Below the pieces are notes generated by a model. It made no database searches. It saw only the letters and a program-made list of their open reading frames with translations, and was not told the DNA's origin. A program made the translations under genes and the position numbers. From positions 62,001 to 126,000 of the forward strand of contig NZ_JANHDM010000009.1 of the NCBI RefSeq assembly GCF_024494685.1: 64,000 nucleotides of DNA, read 5' to 3'. Below, piece by piece: positions 15,166 to 24,903 of this stretch (position 1 is the first letter of the stretch; each line of letters begins with the position of its first letter). This stretch comes from Halorubrum rubrum (lineage in GTDB: Archaea > Halobacteriota > Halobacteria > Halobacteriales > Haloferacaceae).

Positions 15166-16485
15166 TCAGATCACCTCCTCGAACGCCGCGACGAGGTCGT
15201 CCGTCCGCCCGGCGGTGAGGTCGGTCACGCACACCTGGAGCAGGTGTTCGCCGACGACGTGGACCAGGAATCCCGAATCGGCGAGGTCGTCGGCGATCGG
15301 GGCCGCCGGCTGGTCGGTCCGCATCGCGAACTCCCGGACGTGGTGGCGGTCGTGAACCGGTGCGGTCGCACCCGAGACGGCGTCGAGGCGGTCGGCGAGG
15401 TCGGCGGCCTCGCGCACGCAGTCGTTCGCGAGGTCGACGAGCCCGTCCGGACCCAGCCACGCGGCGTGGATCGCCGCGCGCAGCGCGACCCACGCCTGGT
15501 TCGTACAGATGTTCGAGGTCGCCCGTTCCTTGCGGATGTGCTGTTCGCGCGTCTGGAGCGTGAGCGTGAACGCCCGGTCGCCCGCGGCGTCCTCGCTCGC
15601 GCCGACGAGCCGGCCGGGGACCTGCCGGAGGTGTTCCTCGCGGCAGGCGAAGATCCCCAGTCCCATCCCGTAGGACGTCGGGAGTCCGAGCGCGCCGGCC
15701 TCGCCGACGACTACGTCCGCCCCGACGCTCGCCGGCTCCTCGAGCACCGACAGCGCGACGACGTCCGACCCGAGCGTGAACAGTGCGTCGGCGTCGGCGG
15801 CGATCGCGCCGATCGCGTCGAGGTTCTCCTCGATACAGCCGCGGAGGGTGGGGTTCTCCGCGTACACCATGACGACGTCGTCGCCGACGCGGTCGCCGAG
15901 GGCGTCGACGTCGGCGGTCCCGTCGTCCATCGGGTACGACTCGACGGTCAGGTCCGCGCCCGCACAGTAGTTCTCGAGGACCGCACGCTTCCCCTCCCGG
16001 AGGTGGTCGGGGACGAGGACGACGTCGCCGGACGTCGATCGGGTCCGGTCCGCGAGCGTCGCGGCCTCCGCCAGGGCGGTGGCGGCGTCGTACATCGAGC
16101 AGTTCGCTATCGGGAGGCCGGTGAGTTCGACGAGCATCGACTGGTACTCGAAGAGCGCCTGGAGGAATCCCTGTGAGATCTCCGGCTGGTACTGCGTGTA
16201 GCTCGTGAGGAACTCCGCGCGGTCCGAGAGGTGGCCGACCACGCTCGGCACGTAGTGGGCGTAGTGGCCGCGGCCGAGGAACTCGGTCGCGTCGTCGTTT
16301 CGTCCGAAGATCCGGGCGCACTCCTCGCGGATTCCGCGTTCGGTTCGGGCGTCGATCCCGAAGTCGCCGTCGAAGGCGACCTCGTCCGGGATGTCGAAGA
16401 GCGCCTCCTCGTCGTCGACGCCGATCGTCTCCAGCATCGCCGCAGTCTCGGCGTCGGTGTGGGGCGCGTACGGGCTCCCGCTCAT
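15166..16485 (-). CDS. gcvPA: Glycine dehydrogenase (decarboxylating) subunit 1
   Basis: N-terminal half of the split P-protein, 439 residues, beginning [22 protein letters not shown] as is usual for archaeal subunit 1. Conserved landmarks are [22 protein letters not shown] and [17 protein letters not shown] near the C-terminus. It is second in the order gcvH-gcvPA-gcvPB, with 135 bp between gcvH and its start. Confidence 0.97.
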   Translation of the reverse strand: MSGSPYAPHTDAETAAMLETIGVDDEEALFDIPDEVAFDGDFGIDARTERGIREECARIFGRNDDATEFLGRGHYAHYVPSVVGHLSDRAEFLTSYTQYQPEISQGFLQALFEYQSMLVELTGLPIANCSMYDAATALAEAATLADRTRSTSGDVVLVPDHLREGKRAVLENYCAGADLTVESYPMDDGTADVDALGDRVGDDVVMVYAENPTLRGCIEENLDAIGAIAADADALFTLGSDVVALSVLEEPASVGADVVVGEAGALGLPTSYGMGLGIFACREEHLRQVPGRLVGASEDAAGDRAFTLTLQTREQHIRKERATSNICTNQAWVALRAAIHAAWLGPDGLVDLANDCVREAADLADRLDAVSGATAPVHDRHHVREFAMRTDQPAAPIADDLADSGFLVHVVGEHLLQVCVTDLTAGRTDDLVAAFEEVI

Positions 16486-16620
16486 CTGCTCCCCGCGCCG
16501 AGAGCGGCCGTGGCAGTCGTGGCGGCCGGTCCGGTTCGTCCGACCGGTCCGGTTCGTCGGTTCGTTTCTGCGGTATGGTGGCTCGTCATGTGGTGTTCGG
16601 TGTGTCGGAACGCTCCGCGT

Positions 16621-17004
16621 TCAGGCGATCTGCGCGTCGTACTCGTCGGCGTCGAGCAGGTCGTCGTATCCGACGCCGTCGCTCGGGGCGATCTCGATCA
16701 GCCAGCCGTCGCCGTACGGGTCCTCGTTGAGGAGCTCGGGGCGGTCGAAGAGGTCCTCGTTGACCGCGAGGACCTCTCCGGACACCGGCGCGTACACGTC
16801 CGAGACCGCCTTGATCGACTCCACCACGCCGAACGCCTCGCCGGCGACGACCTCGTCGCCGACGGCGGGAAGCTCGACGAAGACCACGTCGCCGAGCTCG
16901 TCCTGCGCGAAGTCGGAGATGCCGACGCGGACGGTCTCGTCGTCGACGGTGGTCCACTCGTGCGATTCCAGGTATCGTAACTCGTCGGGAACTTCGAAGC
17001 TCAT
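16621..17004 (-). CDS. gcvH: Glycine cleavage system H protein
   Basis: Lipoyl carrier of the glycine cleavage system, 127 residues, with the lipoylated lysine in [19 protein letters not shown] (K65). It is the first gene of the operon. A TATA box CCTTTTATTTCC lies at about 17090-17101 on the minus strand, so the transcript should carry a leader of about 60 nt. Confidence 0.97.
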   Translation of the reverse strand: MSFEVPDELRYLESHEWTTVDDETVRVGISDFAQDELGDVVFVELPAVGDEVVAGEAFGVVESIKAVSDVYAPVSGEVLAVNEDLFDRPELLNEDPYGDGWLIEIAPSDGVGYDDLLDADEYDAQIA

Positions 17005-17246
17005 TGTGGGATCGATCGCGGCGCACGTCGACCGACGCCTCGGTCCGAACGCCCCCGCGATTCGCGTGTGTGTCCCTACCGAGGACGGGGAAATAAAAGG
17101 TGCGTTCCCGGCGGTCGATCGGCCGCGTTCCGGGGGGATTCCCGCCGGCAGCGAGCGCTCTCCGTCCGGCTCACGCCACCGCCCGCGAACCGTTTTCCAC
17201 GGCCGGATCCCGACGGTTTATTCTCCCGGCGGGTCGGAGCGCGACC

Positions 17247-17846
17247 ATGCTGATCACGCTGGAGGGGCTGGACGGGAGCGGGAAGACGACCGTGTGGGAG
17301 GCGCTGAAGGACGTCCACCCGGAGGCCGTCTTCACTCGCGAGCCGACCGACAGCTGGTACGGCGACGCGGTGTACCGCTCGATGAGCGACGCCGGCGCCG
17401 ACCCGCTCGCGGAGCTCTTCTTGTACACCGCCGACCACGCCGACCACCTCTCGGGGACGATCCGGCCCGCGCTCGACGAGGGGACCCTCGTCGTCTCGGA
17501 CCGGTACTCCGACTCCCGGTTCGCCTATCAGGCCGCGACGCTCGCCGAAAGTGACGTCGAGATCGCCCGGCCGATGGAGTACGTCCGCGGGATCCACGCC
17601 GCCTTTTCGCGCCCGCCGGACGCGACGATCTACCTGGATCTGGACGCGTCGACCGCCGCCGAGCGCGCCGGTCGAACGGACAAGTTCGAGCGGGACGGCT
17701 ACCTCGCCGCGGTCAGGGAGAACTACGAACGGCTGATCGACGCCGAGCCAGAACGGTTCGTCCGCGTCGACGCCACGCGAGCCCCCGAGGACGTGATCGC
17801 TCGCGTCGAGGACGTCGTCGCCGACCTCCTCGCGGACCCCGAGTGA
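17247..17846 (+). CDS. tmk: Thymidylate kinase
   Basis: Phosphorylates dTMP to dTDP. 199 residues with P-loop GLDGSGKTT (7-15), the DR(Y/H) substrate motif [12 protein letters not shown] and the [10 protein letters not shown] stretch. TATA-like GTTTATTC lies near 17215-17222, 28 nt before the ATG, so the transcript is probably leaderless. The longer open frame upstream lacks conservation and is not used. Confidence 0.95.
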   Translation: MLITLEGLDGSGKTTVWEALKDVHPEAVFTREPTDSWYGDAVYRSMSDAGADPLAELFLYTADHADHLSGTIRPALDEGTLVVSDRYSDSRFAYQAATLAESDVEIARPMEYVRGIHAAFSRPPDATIYLDLDASTAAERAGRTDKFERDGYLAAVRENYERLIDAEPERFVRVDATRAPEDVIARVEDVVADLLADPE

Positions 17847-17928
17847 GAAGCCGACGCTCCGTCGGTCTCGCGGGGGCGTCGCCCTCACCGTATGACGATC
17901 TCGCCCTCTCCGTGTGATTTCCCCGCCC

Positions 17929-18249
17929 TCATCGCGTGTCGGGTAGCTCGTACTCCTCCGGCGGCGGCACGTAGAGGTAGTCGATCGCGACGCCGAGCAC
18001 GATCGGCAGTCCGACGAGCGCCGAGACGACGATCGTCGGGCTGACGAGGTCGACGCCCGCACCGACCCCGATGCCGGTGAAAAACAGCGTCGAGACGAAA
18101 AGCAGCATCGGCGTCAGGACGACCGTGTACACCACCCATCCCCACGACGTGGCCAGCCGGAGCCTGAAAAAGCGGGTCGTCACGCCGGCGATCAGCGTGT
18201 GGAGGGCGACGAGTCCGACGAGGCTCGCGAACCCGAAGAGCGCGATCAT
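17929..18249 (-). CDS. Small three-segment membrane protein, unknown function
   Basis: About 106 residues with an N-terminal hydrophobic segment, a second around residues 38-60 and a third around 72-92, ending with a short soluble tail rich in Pro/Glu. I take the ATG at 18249; a GTG two codons upstream (18255) is an equal alternative. No family recognised. It is on the strand opposite tmk, with convergent ends. Confidence 0.65.
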   Translation of the reverse strand: MIALFGFASLVGLVALHTLIAGVTTRFFRLRLATSWGWVVYTVVLTPMLLFVSTLFFTGIGVGAGVDLVSPTIVVSALVGLPIVLGVAIDYLYVPPPEEYELPDTR

Positions 18250-18343
18250 ACCCACGCTACGGGCCCCCCGCTTTTGCCCCTATCGCCCCGTCCGGTCGGG
18301 GGACGGCGTCGCGGGACGCTCCGATCGATCGTCCGCGCACGGC

Positions 18344-18877
18344 TCAGAACCCCTCGGATCCCCCGCCCTGTCGCCTGGCCGACGAGATGAGGCCCTCGAC
18401 GGGCCCCGTGTACTCGTAGCCGGGGATCACGCCCTGGACGTAGGTCCCCTCGACGAAGTCGACCAGCGCGCCCGCGTCGTCGACGCCGCGACGCTCGTTG
18501 ACGTCGGTGAGCGCGAACGCCACGACGACCGTCTCCCCGTCCCGCTCGACCCGCGGGTCGAACTCGTGGTCTCCGCGGGTGAGCCCGCCGACGTCGGCGA
18601 CGCGCCGCTCGAACGTCTCGTACCAGCCCGTCTCGACCACGTCGGCCACGTCGTCGACGGTCACCGCCGACAGCGTCGGGACGCGGACGGTGACGGAAAA
18701 GCGGATCCGGCCGTCGTCCTCGGGGGCCGGCTCGGCGGCGACCGCTGCGTCGAATGCGGTCGTCGTCGCGGTCCAGCCGTCCTCTCCGGCGGGCTCGAAC
18801 GAGCCGTGGTCGCGGAAGGCCCGGCGGACGCGTCCCGGAACCTCGGCGGTGTCGTCCTCGCGTTCGCTCTCGCTCAT
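18344..18877 (-). CDS. Haloarchaeal conserved protein (DUF5813-like)
   Basis: Soluble, acidic, 177 residues, with an N-terminal region resembling a short helix-rich domain (RVRRAFRDHGSFEP) followed by an alpha/beta domain with PTLSAVTVDDVADVVETGWYETFERR. The pattern is one I associate with a haloarchaeal domain of unknown function (DUF5813); that label is tentative. No catalytic motif seen. Confidence 0.7.
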   Translation of the reverse strand: MSESEREDDTAEVPGRVRRAFRDHGSFEPAGEDGWTATTTAFDAAVAAEPAPEDDGRIRFSVTVRVPTLSAVTVDDVADVVETGWYETFERRVADVGGLTRGDHEFDPRVERDGETVVVAFALTDVNERRGVDDAGALVDFVEGTYVQGVIPGYEYTGPVEGLISSARRQGGGSEGF

Positions 18878-18912
18878 ACCTCGAGAAGGGCCCGCGTCCT
18901 CAAAAGGACCGC

Positions 18913-18954
18913 GTCGTCGGAGCGATCACGTCGTCGGAGCGATCACGTCGTCGG
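18913..18954. repeat. 17-bp tandem repeat in intergenic DNA
   Basis: GTCGTCGGAGCGATCAC is repeated twice and followed by a partial third unit, between the starts of the divergent genes at 18877 and 19087. It may be neutral slippage or a pair of binding sites for a regulator; sequence alone cannot decide. Confidence 0.7.
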
Positions 18955-19086
18955 TGGGACCCACCGGCGGCGAGGCCGCGTCGTCGGGGGGAAGCGTCGC
19001 CGGGGCGACGACTGCCGGTCGTCACCGATGGGGGCACGTCGAACCGCTACTGGTGTACCTTTGTATCCGGACGCGCGAGGAGCCGT

Positions 19087-20403
19087 ATGGCAGACCGATT
19101 CCGCTCGACTCAGGGCTTGATCGACGCGCTCGCGGACGCGTCGTTCGACCGGCCGCCCGCGCTCGTCAGCAACGCCCACGTCACCGGCCTCGGGGTCGCC
19201 CGCGCGCTCGACGCCCACGACGTGCCCGTGATCGCGCTCGACCGCGCGGCCGGCGACGGAACGGAACCCGTCACCCACGACGGGCTCGCGCCCCCGTCCG
19301 AGGCCGTCGACTTCGCCGGCGCGGTCACCTACCCGCTCGATGACCTCGACGGCTTCCGCGAGGACGTGGAGGCGATCGTCGACGCCGCCGGCACCGAGGC
19401 GGTCGCGTTCGGCTGTATGGACGAGTGGGCGCTCGCGTACGCCGAGGCCGACCCCGCCGGGGTCCGGCTCCCCTACTCGGGGATCGACACGATCGACGAC
19501 GTGTTGAACAAGTCGCGGCTGTACGCTACCTGCGAGGAACTGGGGATCCCGTACCCGGAGACCCACCGGCTCGGGGGCGGTTCCGACGGAGACGCCGGCG
19601 ATACGGGCGGGATCGACGAGGACGCACTCGAGGAGGCGGCCGACGCGCTCGGCTTCCCGCTCGTGGTGAAGCCCGCCCGAAAACGCGAGTTCGAGGAGGC
19701 GTTCGGCACGAACGTGCTCACGGTCGCGGACCGCGAGGAGTTCGAGGAGGTCGTCGCGAGCGCGGCCGCCGAGGGCGTCGAGGTGATGGCCCAGAAGCGC
19801 GTCGACGTCGCGACCGGGCGGGACCACTCGCTGGCGTCGTACGTCCCGCCCTCCGGCGTCGACGACGCGCTCGCGGTCGTGGGCAACGCCGCGGTCCGGT
19901 ACCCGCTCCAGTTCGGCACCTCCTGTCTCGTCGAGACGGCCGACGAGCCGGTGATCGAGGAGCGCGCGCTCGCCGTGCTCGACGACGCCGGCTACCACGG
20001 GATCAGCGAGGCGGAGTTCGTCTACGACGCCGACCGCGAGGAGTTCCTGCTGCTCGACGTCAACACCCGCCCGTGGAAGTGGATCTCGCTGCCGGTCGCC
20101 GCGGGCGCGAACCTCCCGATGGCGGCGTACGCCGCCGTCACCGACGCGGCGTACGAGCCGGCGGTCACGGAATCGAGCGAGCCGAACCGCTGGGTGTACC
20201 TGCGCGACTACCTCTCGCTCCTCGCCGGCGACGACGCCTTCTGGGACCAGCTGTCGGGCGACGACTGGCGGCGGCTCGTCGCCGGCTCCTTCGAGCGCGA
20301 GGGCGACCTGACCACCGGGGTCTACCGCCCCACCGATCCGGGCCCGGCCGCGAAGCTGTTCGAGACGGCGTTCCTCGACCGCGAGTACTACTGCTCCTGT
20401 TGA
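19087..20403 (+). CDS. ATP-grasp carboxylate-amine ligase
   Basis: A 438-residue ATP-grasp protein, likely joining a carboxylate to an amine with ATP. The N-terminal preATP-grasp domain is followed by KSRLYATCEELGIPYPETH, the lysine in LVVKPARKREF, and the magnesium-binding glutamate and asparagine in FVYDADREEFLLLDVNTRPWKW. The C-terminal 100 residues are alpha-helical and end in a Cys pair (YYCSC). Such stand-alone haloarchaeal ligases have no assigned substrate. Start at the ATG preceding the conserved MADRFRSTQGLIDAL. It is downstream of the 17-bp repeat region. Confidence 0.85.
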   Translation: MADRFRSTQGLIDALADASFDRPPALVSNAHVTGLGVARALDAHDVPVIALDRAAGDGTEPVTHDGLAPPSEAVDFAGAVTYPLDDLDGFREDVEAIVDAAGTEAVAFGCMDEWALAYAEADPAGVRLPYSGIDTIDDVLNKSRLYATCEELGIPYPETHRLGGGSDGDAGDTGGIDEDALEEAADALGFPLVVKPARKREFEEAFGTNVLTVADREEFEEVVASAAAEGVEVMAQKRVDVATGRDHSLASYVPPSGVDDALAVVGNAAVRYPLQFGTSCLVETADEPVIEERALAVLDDAGYHGISEAEFVYDADREEFLLLDVNTRPWKWISLPVAAGANLPMAAYAAVTDAAYEPAVTESSEPNRWVYLRDYLSLLAGDDAFWDQLSGDDWRRLVAGSFEREGDLTTGVYRPTDPGPAAKLFETAFLDREYYCSC

Positions 20404-20434
20404 GGGGTGAGCCCGCGGAGTCGGCCGATCCGGC

Positions 20435-21430
20435 TCACTCCGTGAGCGATCCGAGGTGGTCGACCGTCTCGCGCATGAGGTCCGCGTCCGCACGCCGCGG
20501 GAAGTACAGCGAGAGTCCGTCGACGCCGAGGTCCTCGTAGGCCGCCAGACGCTCGGCCGCCCGTTCGGGCGTACCGGCGACGGCCGCCGCGTCGACGATC
20601 GCGTCGGGGACTCGCTCGGTCGCGGCCTCCGAGCCCTCGTCTCGCCAGGCGTCTCGGATCGCATCGGCCTCGTCGCCGTACCCGGCTTCCGAGAGCATCC
20701 GGTGGTAGAACGACCCCATCGTGCCGACGTAGAACGCGATGTGGTGTCGGACCATGTCGCGGGCGGCTCGCCCGTCCTCCGCCACCGCCGCGACGGTGTT
20801 CGGGACGACGGCCAGCTCGTCCGGATCGCGTCCCCGTCCCTCGGCGCTGTCGCGGAACTCCTCGTAGAGCTCCTCGAATCGTCCCTCGGGCATGAACACG
20901 GGCATCCAACCGTCGGCCTCGGCGCCCGCCATCCGAACGTTCGTCTTCCCGAGCGCGCCGACGTAGACGGGGACGTCGCCCGGCGGGTCCACCCTGAGCC
21001 GGAAGCCCGAGAGGTCGAAGTCCGTTCCGTCGTGGTCCACGACCTCGCCGCAGAGGACCCGCTTTACGATCTGAACGGTCTCCGCCGTCCGGCCGACGGG
21101 ACGGTCGAACTCGGCGCCGTGCCAGTTCTCGATGACGGCGGGACCGCTGGCGCCGATCCCGAGGAGGAACCGACCGTCCGTGGCGCGGGCGGCCGTCGCG
21201 GCTGCCTGCCCCAGCAACGCGGGCGATCGCGAGTAGACCGGGACGATGCCCGTTCCGAGCGTGACGGTCTCGGTTATCTGTGCGAGTTCCCCGAGCAACG
21301 TGAACGCCTCCCACCCCCAGGTCTCGCCGAGCAGGACGCTCTCGAGTTCGGCCCGTTCGGCGCGACGGGCGAGGTCGATCGTCAGGTCGTGGTCGATGTC
21401 GCTGACGTTGATTCCCACGTTCATCGTCAT
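20435..21430 (-). CDS. LLM-class (F420-type) oxidoreductase
   Basis: Luciferase-like monooxygenase family TIM barrel, 331 residues, with the usual TLGTGIVPVYSRSPALLGQAAATA and FLLGIGASGPAVIENWHG. These proteins use F420 or FMN; haloarchaea make F420, which favours an F420-dependent dehydrogenase. It is coupled to the upstream acyl-CoA dehydrogenase gene: the ATG at 21430 overlaps the TGA in an ATGA, which fixes the start. Confidence 0.88.
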   Translation of the reverse strand: MTMNVGINVSDIDHDLTIDLARRAERAELESVLLGETWGWEAFTLLGELAQITETVTLGTGIVPVYSRSPALLGQAAATAARATDGRFLLGIGASGPAVIENWHGAEFDRPVGRTAETVQIVKRVLCGEVVDHDGTDFDLSGFRLRVDPPGDVPVYVGALGKTNVRMAGAEADGWMPVFMPEGRFEELYEEFRDSAEGRGRDPDELAVVPNTVAAVAEDGRAARDMVRHHIAFYVGTMGSFYHRMLSEAGYGDEADAIRDAWRDEGSEAATERVPDAIVDAAAVAGTPERAAERLAAYEDLGVDGLSLYFPRRADADLMRETVDHLGSLTE

Positions 21431-22560
21431 AGCGCCCCCTCCGCGATCACCTCTCGCAGTATCTCGTTGGTTCCCTCGTATATCTGTGGGATCTTCGAGA
21501 AGCGGAAGAACGTCTCGACGCGGTACTCGTCGAAGACGCCGTACCCGCCGTGTAGTTGGACGGCCTCGCTCGCGACGTCCTCCAGAAGCGTGGTCGCCAG
21601 CAGCTTCGCCTTCGCCGACCGGTCGGAGTCGACCTCCCCTTCGCGCTCGAGGTCACGCCCGACCTCGTAGACGAGCGCCCGACCGGCGTCCAGTCGCGTC
21701 TCCAGGTCCGCCACCCGGTGGCGAACGGCCTGTTTCTCCGCGACGGCGTCTCCGAACGCCTCCCGCTCCGTGGTGTACTCGCGGAGCAGGTCCATCGCGC
21801 CGCGGGCGGCGCCGATCGACGCCGCCGCCACCTCCAGGCGGGCCTCGTCGAGGAAGGCCATCGCCTGATAGAAGCCGTCGCCTTCCGCACCGAGGCGATC
21901 CTCGACGGGCACGCGGACGTCGTTCAGGAAGACTTGAGCGACGTCGGTCGGGGCCGGTCCGAGATACCCGTCCATCGACGTCCGGTCGACGCCCTCCCGG
22001 TCCGTCGGGACGACGAAGGCCGAGATACCGCGATGGGGCTCCTCCGGCTCGCTCGTGCGCGCGTACACGACGAGCGCGTCGGCGACGCTGCCGTTGCTGA
22101 TGAACACTTTGTCGCCGTTCAGCAGGTACTCGTTGCCGTCGCGCTCGGCCATCGTCCGGATGGTGGCGAAGTCGGAACCGGCTTCGGGTTCGGTCATCGC
22201 GACCCCCGTGACCGCCTCGCCTCGGGTGGCGGGTCGGACCCACTCCTCGACGTGTTCGTCGCGACCGTATTCGACGAGCGGTTCACACCCGAACGTCGTC
22301 GACGTAACCGACTCGGCGATACCCGGGTCAGCCCGGTGGAGTTCCTCGTTGACTAGTAGCGAGGCCACGACGTCGAGCCCCGCACCGCCGACCGATTCGT
22401 CGAGTCGGGGGGCGAGCAGGTCCGCCCCGGCGGCGGTCTCGATCACGTCCCAGGGGTAGCGCCCCTCGCGCTCGTGCTCGACCGCGACCGGTTCGATCTC
22501 CTCGCGGCCGAACTCGCGCACCTGTCGTCTGATGAAGCGCTCCTCGTCGGTCAGTTCCAT
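21427..22560 (-). CDS. Acyl-CoA dehydrogenase
   Basis: FAD-dependent acyl-CoA dehydrogenase, 377 residues, introducing a 2,3 double bond in an acyl-CoA. The signature VAMTEPEAGSDFATIRT and the C-terminal QLHGGYGVFDEYRVETFFRFSKIPQIYEGTNEI are present; the catalytic base is the glutamate of YEGTNE. Promoter: TTATAT near 22583-22590, 27 nt before the ATG, giving a leaderless mRNA. It is divergent from the acyl-CoA ligase gene; together with the LLM gene they form a small acyl-degradation unit. Confidence 0.95.
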   Translation of the reverse strand: MELTDEERFIRRQVREFGREEIEPVAVEHEREGRYPWDVIETAAGADLLAPRLDESVGGAGLDVVASLLVNEELHRADPGIAESVTSTTFGCEPLVEYGRDEHVEEWVRPATRGEAVTGVAMTEPEAGSDFATIRTMAERDGNEYLLNGDKVFISNGSVADALVVYARTSEPEEPHRGISAFVVPTDREGVDRTSMDGYLGPAPTDVAQVFLNDVRVPVEDRLGAEGDGFYQAMAFLDEARLEVAAASIGAARGAMDLLREYTTEREAFGDAVAEKQAVRHRVADLETRLDAGRALVYEVGRDLEREGEVDSDRSAKAKLLATTLLEDVASEAVQLHGGYGVFDEYRVETFFRFSKIPQIYEGTNEILREVIAEGAL

Positions 22561-22718
22561 GCGAACTAGTATCAACGTTTTCTGGATATAACTACCGGCG
22601 GCGCCGATGCGGCGATCCGCGTCCGTCCGCGGCCGAGTCCTCGATCGACCACCGTAACCGTTTTGTATCGATGCGACACCGGTCCGCCTGTCATCGGATC
22701 CCGTGGACGACGTCGCCA

Positions 22719-24227
22719 ATGAACTACCTCGACTATCTTGCATCGAACGAACGCGTGTTTCCCGACCGAGTCGCCGTCCGCGAGGGTGACGTAACGTGGA
22801 CCTACGCGGAACTGCTCGAGGACGCCCGCTCGGCGGCCACCGTTCTCGGCGACGCCGGGGTCGACGCCGGGGATGCCGTCGTGGTGATGCTCCCGAACAC
22901 CTACCACTTCGTCACGTCCACGCTCGGGTCGCTCGCCCGGCGGGCGGTCGTCGTCCCCGTGAACACCCGTTTCCAGCGACGGGAGGTCGCGTCGCTGATA
23001 GATCAGGTCGAGCCGAGTGCCGCGATCGCGAGCGGGGGAACGCTACCGGCGGTCAACGACGCGCTCGACGAGAGCGACGCCACCGACGTCACCGTCTTCG
23101 GCGTTCGAATCGACGACGCCCCGGACGACGTCGGACGGTGGGACGCCGCGGTTCGCACGACACGCCCCGCCGTCGCCGTCCCCGAGACGATGGGCGAGCG
23201 TGAGGCGTTCGTCCTCCATACGAGCGGAACGACCGGTCGTCCGAAGGGCGTGGTCCACACGCATGCCAACCTGATCGCCGTCAGCGACGCCTCCGTGATC
23301 TCCTACGAGATGGGGCCGGGAAGCGTCTTTCTCGCGGTCATGCCGCTGTATCACTGTACGGGTATCGGAACGATCCTGGGGCCGACGCTGAAGGCGGGCG
23401 GCGAGCTGCTCCTGCGCGAGGAGTGGGACCCGGTGGCGGCGCTCGACGACGTCGAGACCCACGGCGTGAACGTCTTCTCCGGCGTCCCGGCCATGTTCAA
23501 AGACTGGCTGGCCGTGGCGTCGGACCGCTCGGTCGACACCGACTCGGTGCGCACTGGCGTCATCGGCGGGGCTGGCGTGTCCGCCGACCTGATACGGCGT
23601 TCGGAGGCGTTCCTCGACGCCCCGGTCCTCAACGGCTGGGGCATGACCGAGACCTTCGCCGCCGGCCTCTGGGAGGACAGACGCGGGTCGCGACGGCTCC
23701 CGAGCGTCGGCCGGACCTCCGGGCGGCTCATCGAGGCGACGGTCGTCGACAGATCGACCGGCGCGGAGGTCCCGACGAACGAACCCGGCGAACTGCTGGT
23801 TCGCGGCGACGCGTTGTTCACGGGCTATCTCGACCACGAGGCGGAGTGGACCGACGAGTGGTTCCACACCGGCGACTACGCCCGCGTTGACGAGGACGGC
23901 TACGTCTACGTGCTCGACAGGGTCGACTACACGATCATCACCGGCGGCGAGAACGTCTACCCCCAGGAGGTCGAGGGCGTCATCGAGGAACTCGACGACG
24001 TCCGCGAGGCCGCCGTCGTCGGGAAACCCGACGAGTGGAAGGGAAGAAAGCCGGTGGCGTTCGTCGACCGTCTCCCTCGAGCCGATCTCACCGCCGAGGA
24101 GGTGAAAGACCACGTTCTCGCGGAGCTCGCGGCGTTCAAACATCCGCGGGAAGTGACCTTCGTCGACGCGCTCCCGCGGAACGCCACCGGAAAGCTCGAC
24201 CGGAAGACGTTGGAGGAACGGCTTTGA
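22719..24227 (+). CDS. Acyl-CoA/aryl-CoA ligase (AMP-forming)
   Basis: ANL-superfamily enzyme activating a carboxylic acid to its CoA thioester. 502 residues with the P-loop-like LHTSGTTGRPKGVVHTH, NGWGMTE, hinge YARVDEDGYVYVLDRVDYTI and the C-terminal lysine in PRNATGKLDRKTL. The chain ends LEERL, which is within the normal range, but the stop codon TGA (24225-24227) is part of the IS right end that begins at 24224, so the insertion sets the C-terminus. Substrate class (medium-chain, branched or aryl acid) is not readable from sequence. Confidence 0.92.
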   Translation: MNYLDYLASNERVFPDRVAVREGDVTWTYAELLEDARSAATVLGDAGVDAGDAVVVMLPNTYHFVTSTLGSLARRAVVVPVNTRFQRREVASLIDQVEPSAAIASGGTLPAVNDALDESDATDVTVFGVRIDDAPDDVGRWDAAVRTTRPAVAVPETMGEREAFVLHTSGTTGRPKGVVHTHANLIAVSDASVISYEMGPGSVFLAVMPLYHCTGIGTILGPTLKAGGELLLREEWDPVAALDDVETHGVNVFSGVPAMFKDWLAVASDRSVDTDSVRTGVIGGAGVSADLIRRSEAFLDAPVLNGWGMTETFAAGLWEDRRGSRRLPSVGRTSGRLIEATVVDRSTGAEVPTNEPGELLVRGDALFTGYLDHEAEWTDEWFHTGDYARVDEDGYVYVLDRVDYTIITGGENVYPQEVEGVIEELDDVREAAVVGKPDEWKGRKPVAFVDRLPRADLTAEEVKDHVLAELAAFKHPREVTFVDALPRNATGKLDRKTLEERL

Positions 24228-24297
24228 CATCCTCCCCGCGCTGAAGCGCGAGGATTCCCACGGCACCGTACCGCTGGGTTGGGATATTGTGGGTTAC
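24224..24297 (-). mobile_element. Solo right end of an IS200/IS605-type TnpB element
   Basis: 74 bp identical at every position to 33482-33555, the right end of the TnpB element in this window. It contains the hairpin CCCCGCGCTGAAGCGCGAGG. No transposase accompanies it here. Sequence beyond 24297 differs at once, so this is an isolated end: a relic of excision, a decayed element, or a stand-alone guide-RNA scaffold. The same DNA could be transcribed on the minus strand with acyl-CoA ligase sequence as its guide. Confidence 0.85.
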
Positions 24298-24544
24298 CTT
24301 CGTCCACCGTGGTCGGGTGGACCTTTTGTGCCGGAACACCCTCCTCAGATTCGTCCTGTCGTATCCAAGTATCTAGGATTGATGTAGTGCTAACCTCCTT
24401 TTTGAATGCCTTTCGAATAGCTTCTCTTCTATCTTCTATCCGTTCTGTATAGACCCAATAGCTACCGAAAACACCAATAAGAGCAGCTAATACTAGTAAC
24501 AGATTTCCTGCCACTGGACTTGAGAGAACCTGAACCCGATTCAC
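24298..24544 (-). pseudogene. Truncated low-GC membrane-protein gene
   Basis: On the minus strand a reading frame starts MNRVQVLSSPVAGNLLLVLAA, crosses one membrane segment (residues about 10-32) and continues through a basic coiled stretch (ERIEDRREAIRKAFKKEV) to about residue 82, where it runs into the IS right end. Beyond that the frame reads only the IS and the acyl-CoA ligase antisense. Base composition is far more AT-rich than the neighbours, so it looks recently acquired and then cut. No function assigned. Confidence 0.6.
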
Positions 24545-24638
24545 ATATTGGAAGATCTAATTTATGGGACAAAAGTTCACGGCTTCTTACACACTCCGCC
24601 AGAACACTTTTCACCGGTTCCACGCCTCGTTACTGGTG

Positions 24639-24896
24639 ATGGCGACCACTTCGGAGAACGACCGCGCCGACGGGGTGGAGTTCACCTACGAGGGCGACCT
24701 CGTGACGGCGCGCGACGTCGAGTCGGGCGTCGCTGCGTCCGGCGAGTCGAAGCCGGTCGCGCTCTCCCGGCTCGCGGACGCGTTGACCCTTCACGCCGGC
24801 GGCGGCGAGCCGATCGACGACGAGGAGGCGTTCCTCCAGGAGATCGGCGTCGACTCCGACGAGATCGAGGACGCCGGCGAGCCGCCGTGGGAGTAG
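24639..24896 (+). CDS. hicB: HicB-family antitoxin
   Basis: Short (85 residues) antitoxin-like protein. DLVTARDVESGVAASGESKPVALSRLADAL is the usual HicB core, followed by an acidic C-terminus with DDEEAFLQEIGVD, as in haloarchaeal HicB proteins. In HicAB systems this protein binds and blocks HicA and represses the operon. Start at the ATG after GGTG at 24636; a longer frame from 24564 is less likely. It precedes hicA by 7 bp, antitoxin first. Confidence 0.82.
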   Translation: MATTSENDRADGVEFTYEGDLVTARDVESGVAASGESKPVALSRLADALTLHAGGGEPIDDEEAFLQEIGVDSDEIEDAGEPPWE

Positions 24897-24903
24897 GTCC
24901 CGA

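Noticed and set aside
23957-24544. A full 195-residue membrane protein on the minus strand
   Set aside because: Only the first ~82 residues look like protein; the rest reads through the IS end and antisense of the acyl-CoA ligase.
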